64,000 nt of DNA from Collybia mongolica (Eukaryota; Basidiomycota; Agaricomycetes; Agaricales; Clitocybaceae): positions 1,984,001 through 2,048,000 of the forward strand of contig JAAXNY010000001.1 in the NCBI GenBank assembly GCA_013420905.1. The letters are read 5' to 3'. Below are positions 56,403 through 64,000 of this stretch, piece after piece. The translations under genes and the position numbers were made by a program. Numbering within the stretch: position 1 is the stretch's first letter; each line of letters starts with the position of its first letter. The notes under the pieces were generated by a model. It did no database searches and was not told the DNA's origin. It saw only the letters and a program-made list of their open reading frames with translations.

Positions 56403-59400
56403 ATGAGCACCCGTTCATCCAGTCCGCCTTCAAAGCGCATAAAACTAGACCTTAACTCTCCTCTTCAGGGTGAAGAAAGTCCTGCGGAACCTCGAGCTCA
56501 GGGCACAGAACTTCCAGGCGCAAATGACGAGGATTTGGACCACCAGTGTAGTATATGTTTGCAACCCATCGTGGACCGCACTGTGCTGCCTACTTGCTCA
56601 CATGAATTCTGTTTTGAATGCTTGCTACTGTGGTCAGGTGCGTATAAACATGTTTCTCAGGTGTGAACAGTGGCTAAACGACTTGTGTTCAGAGCAATCT
56701 CGGCGATGTCCATTATGTTCCCAATCTATAGGTGGATACTTGATACACACTATCAGGTCGAGATATGACTTCCGGAAACACCATTTAGCGCCTTTACGCA
56801 CATCTCCGGTGACAGCCCGACCACCCCCCAGATCTTCCCAAGCGGAACCTAGCACGCGTCGGTACCGTTCTGCACGTGAGAGGGAGAGGGACAGAAGAGT
56901 TAGGGAGGAAAGAGAGGAAACCGACAAGCTACAGCGATCTATTGAGAAGCGGCGGATAATATATGAGCATGATTTATATGCAAAGGTGCGTCTCTAGTCT
57001 TGGAAGTTTCCTCCCCCACGATCCCATGCGACTCTGATGGTCGCATGGACGTCATGAGGGCAATAAGGGCAACAGGTCCTAGAAATTGGCTGTCCCACAG
57101 AACGCTTCTAGTGTCCTTGTTGGGTAGTTCTCGTGGGCTTCTGGTGTTTTTGCGAATCAATATCTTTCGTCTGCTGTTTATCACTTGAATTCTGATTGCA
57201 TCATTCAGCACGTTGCTTCCAATTCATTCACTCGTTATCGCCCTTACCCGACCCCTGCTCAGTTTGCGTCATCAACAGAGCTTATTAGACGGACCACGAC
57301 ATTTTTACGAAGAGAGTTACAGGTCTGGGACAATTTAGATGTGGAGGTAAATTCACCATCTATTTCCAGGTCAGAGCTTCGTCTAACTATGCCTACTTTA
57401 ATTGTTTCAGTTTCTTACCACGTTCATCATTTCGTTGATGAAATCCATTGATATTCGATCCGAGTCAGCGGTCAAGCTGCTCGCCGAGTTCCTCGACATG
57501 GACGCACCATATATAGTAGGGGGAAGGCACGTTAATGCGGAACACTTTGCACATGGTAGGTCGCCTGTGATTCCGTCTCCAACCATCTATTTCTGCTCTT
57601 ATCCTTGATGTAATGCTGATGAAGTGCACATCTACAGAAGTTTACTCTTACGTCAGATCTCCATTTCGTGATCTTTTTGTGTATGATACCGTTGTTCAGG
57701 TGTGTTCTATTATTGGCCTCATGATGTCCAAAATTAAGTTTTGTCCAGTATGATACCCCACCAAGTTCTTTCAGTGGCTCTAACACCCAGCAAAGCCGGT
57801 GGCGCGCGCGCTCCCGGTCACGTTCACGCTCTCATTCCAGACATGTTCGGTCGCTCTCTCCAGGTGAAAGAGCCCGGTCTGTTTCTTGGTCACCGTCCGG
57901 CAGACATTATCCCTCCTCAAGGGAGAGGGGACGGCAAGATACCTCGGCCGATCGTTCTCACCATCGTAAACAACGTGATTATCGTGGTGTCCGCAATCAT
58001 AACCTCGCAGGCAATCACGTTGAGTCCCCTTCCGACGGCCATAATTATATTTCAACCACGAGTGAGTGTGTAGCCAGTCGATACCTGATCTTTGCTGACA
58101 TGTGGGTTTAATCAGACGAAGATAGCCAGGGTAGCTCCCAGAGGCTAGCCAAAAGCATCAAAGTGAAAGAACGGGCCAGCGAGTCGCACATCAGGAATAC
58201 CCCTGATGCAGATCCCAGGCCTACACCATCCCAGACCTCGCAGACAATTTACGATCAGGGAAACCAGCAGCCACTTCCTTCGCCAGAGGCGGCCGCCGTG
58301 CCAACGCAGCCTATTTCTGATCGGAAAAGACCCCTTCGAAACCGCACACTTCTTGAGTCTGTTCAACAACATCTCACGCTAGGGTCAAAGTCGCGTTCTG
58401 CTGGCAACGAAACACTGCCCGAGAAGAGATCACATAGGCAAGAGGTCCCTCGTGACGGATCTTCTCATCTTCAAGAATCGTCTAATGTTCCATCTTTGCT
58501 GGCACGAATGTCAGATGCGAGTCAGGCTGTGGTGCTGCGTCCTGAGCCGGTTTCGGTGATTTCCTCAAATAACATCACTAACGGGCTCCCTGAATCTCCA
58601 AGACTTCAACCGGCCGCGGAGGTGCAAACCAGAATGTCTGCACCCCAAATCATGGCACGGACACGGGCTCGTCTGGCTAAAAATGGCGAACCTGCTTCGA
58701 AATCCTTACACGCCGTTCAATCACAGACAGAAAATTCGTCATCGTCCCACTCGCTTGACCATCAAGACATCCTCCCTGCGTATTCGGCGGCCACAGCTAA
58801 TACTCACCCTGCGCCAGATATGCAACGCCTCGGAACCAGTCCCCACACCAAATCATCCTCCACGAACACAGCCTCCAGTTCAAGAGATCAGGGTGTCCGC
58901 TCCCAAAATAAACACATGGTGATAGCTGGCAACCACGCCACTAACAACGGCGCTGATCAGGACAAATCCCCTGTTCACCAACTTCCCATATCGAGAATGC
59001 CTGCAAATCTTCCCCACCAACTATTTCCGAATAAAGACTCCCACGTGGAACTATCCTCATTGATGGGTCATACCTCCATTGATGGCAGCAATAGCCCAGT
59101 AAAACCCGCCTATTCAAAAGATATGACCCACTCTCCTGCGACGGAAGCACGAACGAGATTACTTTCCAGGTTAGAAGAGGAGAAGCATCAGGCTCGTCAC
59201 GACCCTCCGACGACAATCAAAGTTTCGCTCCCAGAGACGTCAAATCCCGACATAACCTTTCGAGAACGTGGCGCTCGATCGTCACCACCGGCGACCGAAG
59301 TTCCGGTTACGAGTGAAATCGACCCCCACGTTTTGGAGGCGAAACTGCGATCACGCGCTCAACTACGGGTTAGACTCGCAGCTGAGAAGAGAAGCAGTGG

Positions 59401-59407
59401 GTCGTAG
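56403..59407 (+). CDS. Topors-like RING E3 ligase with Arg/Ser-rich tail
   Basis: Seven exons (56403-56637, 56693-56985, 57209-57346, 57411-57555, 57638-57699, 57749-58061, 58116-59407) give about 825 residues. Topors proteins attach ubiquitin or SUMO to nuclear targets. The RING is split by intron 1: Cys49-x2-Cys-x12-Cys-x-His-x2-Cys-x2-Cys-x10-Cys-x2-Cys. A conserved Topors extension follows (Phe-x3-His block, Arg-Ser-Arg-Tyr-Asp-Phe). A helical Arg/Glu segment and a fold with Leu-Leu-Ala-Glu-Phe-Leu come next, then an Arg-Ser repeat region and a long disordered tail with a helical, charged end. The length suits the family. SUMO is encoded 15 kb away. Confidence 0.85.
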
Positions 59408-59820
59408 TTTTCTCTCACTAGATCTTCCGTCCGATAACACCGGGTTCGTTCTGTGTACCATGTCCTGTGTATTGTTTGTCGTCACGAATTACATCGTTCA
59501 CATTGAAATCATACTATTCGTATTTATTAATGAGACATTTGGAATTATGTATAGTAAGGGTAACGATTTCGGGATAATGAGAACACGGGCGAGCCAAGGA
59601 ACTAAGGGAGAAAATACAATGGGATGAACACATTGGAAAGATTTACAACTACGGGGAAAGTCTACTGATATTATAGAGGATCATAAGAGCCTGTTACTGG
59701 AAGAACAAATGAGAGCGTGTTTGAGACTAGAACGAGCGGTGATGAGACATTTTTATCGACGTATCGAGTATCGTGAAAAGGCATGAAACGTATTATTGTC
59801 GTGAGCCGATCGATGCGGGT
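59408..59820. other. Convergent 3' spacer
   Basis: About 410 bp between the stops of two convergent genes; no frame of note. Confidence 0.55.
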
Positions 59821-61608
59821 CTAAGTGTCCGCATGATCATCGTCACGTTCTGAACGGTCACCTTCACCTGAGGCCTTGGGCGGTGATGATGGTTCAGCAG
59901 GGGTTGGTGTCGTATGTACGAATATCGCGCGGACGGGATCGTAGCGGCCTGAGTGCGGTCGCGACGAAGCTCCAAGTTGGGAGGTGCTGCTTTCACCCCG
60001 GACACCTTCAACCTCAGGAGCACTGATGTACCCTGATACACGGATGGGAGGCGAGATGCTGGTCCTTGCTGAGCCCGAGCCTGGACGAGACCAAGTCTCA
60101 GGCTTCAAGATTGGAGTCAAGGAGGAGCTTTCCCATCGGGGAGTGGGTTGCAACGTGTATGGTGGAGGGAGGACAACTGGGGAACGCGAGGTTGTCTCAG
60201 GTGGATAGTGAGCGAAGGTTGTATCCGGCGACGACGATCGTTGGAGAGAGTAGGAGGGCATGGTAGCAGGACGGGAGAAGGAAGGGTGGAGACTGCTGAT
60301 TCCAGGAGCCGCAAAACTCGCGGGGCCCGGAGGCGCTCCAAATATTAATGGGGGCAAAGTGCGCGAGAACTCAAGGTCATGCAATCTGCTGGTCGTAGTA
60401 GGTCGAGAACTAGGAAGAGAATACAGGTGTAAAAAATTGGGAGACCGTACAGAGCGCTCTGTCAGACTAGTGGAAGGAAGGGGCGTGAAGGAACATGGGT
60501 CGTCTTGTTCGATGGAACGAGAAGACGTTGATGACAGATGTGCGCGGCTTCTGGGGAGTGGTTCTGCGCGCTGGACATCAGAACCGGGCATTCCGGGCCC
60601 TAGTAAATGTGACGATGAGTCCAAAGAGCTTGTTGAGGAATGATGGCCGCTATATCCAGCGTGATCTTGTCGTCTGTCATCAAATACTCTACCGCCAAAG
60701 TGAGAGATTTGGCTCATTCCAGGACTAACTCCATGGTCCGTGGGTATTGACAAAACACTGCTGCCCGGCGCATCTGGCCCGGTGGGGAAGGGCCCGTATT
60801 GAGGAGGTCGTCTTTGGGAGGTATTACTCTGGCTGCGGGGTCGTCTTGCTTTTTGACGTTGATTCTAGATAAGATAACAACATCAGAAAAATTATTATCT
60901 CCGACATGACGCCACTCATACTTGAAACCAAATCTAAAAACATTTTAACGACCGCTCAAGCATATAATGACGACCGACATACCTGCACTTTGCGCGCACT
61001 CAGGCCGATGGAACGGCCCACTTCCTCACGCACCGCTGTCGTTGGAAACCGAGACTACATTTGATTGAATTCATGATCGAAAATATACCCATGTGAAAAA
61101 AAAAAAAATACGGTACCTGAGCGAGAAGCGCGTGCAGGACAGCAGCTTGATGGGGGGTTGTGAGAGTTCGTGTGCGTTTTTTCTTCGGCGGAGCAACGGC
61201 GAGCGGGAGCGTTTGTTTGGGCTGCGATCGTCCGCTATCCATCTCTGTGTCCGCCATGTCATCCTGCGAATCAGAAGAGGGGCTTGAACGAGCGCCCATT
61301 CTGCCGCGTGGCTGTGGTGATTCTCGGCGAAAGCGTTTGGTCATCGGTTCTTGGTCAGGAGGACTCTCAGCTGAGCGGACTGTCGGTATTACAGGGCCAG
61401 TCGTTACGGGTGAAGGGGAATGAAGGAGGAAGGGGCGGCCAGTCAGGCGTGGGGTAGATAGTTCTGCGCGTCGTGCAGATGATTCGATAGAAGGAGTGTT
61501 CTCGTGTGGTTGAGTTCGTGAGGTCGTCGGTTCGGAAGACGGTGAGATATTAACGGAGACAAATGTACTAGGAGTGGGCGTAGGTGAATTCGAACGGGAG
61601 TTAGACAT
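59821..61608 (-). CDS. Homeodomain transcription factor (hom1/hom2-like)
   Basis: Minus-strand exons 61117-61608, 60983-61054, 60922-60933 and 59821-60864 give 539 residues. The homeodomain covers about residues 142-203: a basic Lys-Lys-Lys-Arg-Thr-Arg-Thr start, Leu-His-Ala-Leu-Leu-Ala-Gln, Val-Arg-Glu-Glu-Val-Gly, Ala-Arg-Lys-Val-Gln, and the recognition helix Ile-Trp-Phe-Gln-Asn-Gln-Arg-Gln-Lys-Ala-Arg-Arg. Ile-Trp-Phe-Gln comes from a 12-bp exon of its own; without it the recognition helix is lost. The N- and C-terminal parts are Ser/Pro/Thr-rich and disordered. Agaric homeodomain proteins of this kind regulate fruiting-body formation; that role is by family only. No partner HD gene is beside it, so it is not a mating-type pair. 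Confidence 0.88.
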
Positions 61609-64000
61609 CCAGTAAAGAACGAAACAAGCGATAAGTCGTCGATGCAGCCTCAACACATCTGAAACTTGGGCGCAAGAGGAAGAAAGACACAAAGAAGTGG
61701 TGGTTATAGAGGGAGTGCCGTGAGGTGCCACTGGCGAGTGAATGTTCATGTGTGTTACTACGATTTGCCGACAAAGCAACCCGAGATTATATCGCAACGA
61801 AAATTAACGTCACAACCACACGACCGTTAAGGATATTCCGGGGAGATATTGACTTCAAATGAATGTGATCGGGACCAATTATTTGATTTTCCTGCCTCTT
61901 CCCGCCGCCCAGTTATCTTGGTTTCTCCCGTGACATGTGTGTGTTAATTGTACTTCTGAATCTGTAATTCCCGAGAGGTCCGACGTGTTTACCCGTTGGC
62001 TAGACCAGTGTTCTAAGACGGAGTTTGGCCGCCTTTTGAACAGGGTGCTCTGGGATACTTAGGCAACCGTTGCGCCCAACGATAGCTCGGATGGAAGTTG
62101 TAGCAACGAACAGCTCACTCGTATTTCCCTTCTTTTGTGACGCGTCACAGCGTGACAACATATCCAGATTAGGGATTGTGTGTCGTAAACAGCATGGGAA
62201 GTTGGAAGAAGAGGCTGGGCACTCGGAACAGTATTCAGTATTTGGGCTTCGCTCTGTGAATTTAGTATGATCACACTTGCACATCGGTGCTTGGTCCGTA
62301 GTGTAGGAATTAATTTTATTTCTATAATATACTAATATAGTGATTTTCGTTCCGAGGGATCGATCATGACTGTCATCAATTAAAAAAGTGAGAGGTCCTT
62401 GGCACAATAAAACCACAAAATGGAACGGATGTAGGCATATCGCGTTGTCGAGACCGAAGCTCACCACTATGTATCATTGATTTTCAGGGAATTGGTTGTA
62501 GTCAGAATCGTTGTCGTGAGGCTCGGAGGTCCGATGTGACCATTATTGTCGCTAATTAGCATAAATTGCTGTCGCCTTACCGCGTTGCAATCAATAATGA
62601 AGGCGCAGTGAGTCCGCGAGATCTAGAAAATCTGGCGGTTAGATCGGAGGTTGTGTTTCTCGACGAGTCATGACTCTATAATTATTTTCGGCCTATACCA
62701 GTATTTCAGCCTTCGTCGAATAGCCTCACAGGAAAAAGCACATGTTTTAGGACTAAAAGTCAGCGGTACAGCCCGCGGTTCAATTTCACAGAATAAGACG
62801 ACCGCGAGGTGTCGAGGAAAATCACGCGTATTTTTGGGTCACTGGCATCAGGAATGTACGTGAATCATTGTATGAGGCAGTACGATGCATGCGGCCAAAA
62901 TTACGACGAGATGGGCGCAGGTATCTAATCATGATTGACGACTTGCGTGGTCCACAGATCCCATCAGGTGGTCCGTAGTAGTGTTTTCACCGCGGAGAAA
63001 CATGGGCGGGTTGAGTAGCCTGACTAAAGAGAATCTGGTGATCTCAGAGATGGGCGAAGACAATGAGGCAGGGAAACATGATATTCTTACCAAATCAGCC
63101 ATGGTGAGTGGGACTCCTTTTGGAGTTACAATTCAGACGCGCTTGGTGGGTTTTAGAGCATAGAATCATCGTCACGCCTTCACTTCAAGTAGTTAAAAAA
63201 GCAATCCAGTACGACCCTCCATACTTGGCTGGCGCAAAAAAAAAAAAAAGGAGGGGGCCACGCCCCCGTTTGGAAGCCGGTAACACTCGTTATAATTTTG
63301 TCAGCTCATAGGGTTTACAATACAGGATAGATCGGCGAAGATCCTTTAGAAATATAGAGTTTGATGCGTTTAGTCGGTTGAACCTAGACTCAAATAAGAT
63401 GCTGCGAGCGGCGACTACTAACCTGACGTCCTCAGGACTGGAATTTGTGATGTCACTTATCAAAAGGAGAAAACCGAGATTTTGTGGTTCGCGTGGCGCT
63501 GATGGACCCATAACCATGCTTCTGATATAGCCCGGTGGTAATTGTGTGGAGAATGTAGGATCTGGAGGGCTTCTCCCAGTACTTCCTGCTCAAATAAATG
63601 GAACATATCGGAGGTAGATGTGGCGGAGCCACGGATTCCTATGCTTCGGCAGTTGGTTGTGGGAACAGCTGGATATCCACATACCCCAAGCCCGAACAAG
63701 CCAAAGAGCCCGTACGGCTGGTTATTGTGCGGGCACAGCGGATCCGAGGTCGTCATCAAAAGGGGGTTTTCCATGAGATACCCTACCTAGATGAGCCTGA
63801 AGTGGCCCGTCGCGTCGCTTGTACCGACATCCATGGTGACATGTTGCCTCTTTTCCCTAGACCCCCATATTGCCTGTGATGGCAATCTCTTATGCTTCTG
63901 GTGGAAAAGGATAGGGACGCGCGGTAGCCGAAAATCACCGTCAACAAATTCGATGAGATGCCCATTTTGTTGTGCCAGGTTGTGTCACGGTGGAATCAAG
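61609..64000. other. Right-edge stretch without a supported gene
   Basis: Contains the HD gene promoter and then 2 kb of short frames. A plus-strand frame at 62981-63163 ends at a possible GTGAGT donor (63102) and might be an exon, but no partner exon is clear. An A-run with GGGGGCCACGCCCCC follows near 63240-63270. Frames of 93 and 104 codons on opposite strands near 63.5-63.9 kb cannot be decided between. Confidence 0.4.

Noticed and set aside
59821..61608. Mating-type HD locus
   Set aside because: Only one homeodomain gene, with a typical Trp-Phe-Gln-Asn-Gln helix. No divergent HD1/HD2 partner or flanking mip gene is seen.

Overview
This is a eukaryotic, fungal window. Nearly every gene is broken by many short introns (about 48-90 bp, GT..AG). 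The mix of genes points to a basidiomycete of the Agaricomycetes: a hom1-type homeodomain protein, a GPI-anchored 8-cysteine protein, a Topors-like RING ligase, MYND proteins, a secreted M28 peptidase, a GH32 enzyme, Tad-type LINEs, and Ty3 and copia elements. A Rhizoctonia-like fungus would fit, but that is only an impression; nothing here fixes the species.

Layout. About 1-28 kb is a nest of repeats. A five-exon host gene of unknown function (1418-8977) is split by a nearly full-length Tad/I-type LINE (2500-8859) with a 13-bp target duplication. Beyond it lie repeat units with inverted ends (9.4-12.05 kb), then a 12.7-kb Ty3/gypsy element on the minus strand (12054-24774). That element has lost its integrase and half of its reverse transcriptase and holds a 5'-truncated LINE in pol. 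On the opposite strand it carries an eight-exon gene for a cysteine-rich protein of about 514 residues, whose last exon is split by a copia solo LTR. From 24.8 to 28 kb there are tandem and inverted non-coding repeats.

From 29 to 32.3 kb there are two decayed, tandem MYND-finger genes. From 33.9 to 40.3 kb two M28 zinc peptidase genes (the second with a nonsense codon) flank an FAD-linked oxidoreductase of the berberine-bridge type. From 40.7 to 46.7 kb, on the minus strand, lie SUMO and a 1374-residue protein with a coiled-coil N-terminus and a huge disordered tail. A broken copia element fills 47.2-48.1 kb.

From 49 to 61.6 kb there are ordinary intact genes: secreted GH32 fructosidase (+), GPI-anchored cysteine-rich protein (-), short-chain dehydrogenase (+), Topors-like RING E3 ligase (+) and a homeodomain transcription factor (-) with a 12-nt micro-exon. 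The last 2.4 kb holds nothing I can assign.

How things fit together. SUMO and a Topors-like ligase belong to the same modifier world but are 15 kb apart and need not be linked. The GH32 enzyme, M28 peptidases and GPI protein are secreted or surface functions. The most unusual item is the intron-bearing antisense gene inside the Ty3 element: all seven introns can be removed, and the later solo LTR subtracted, to leave one open frame.
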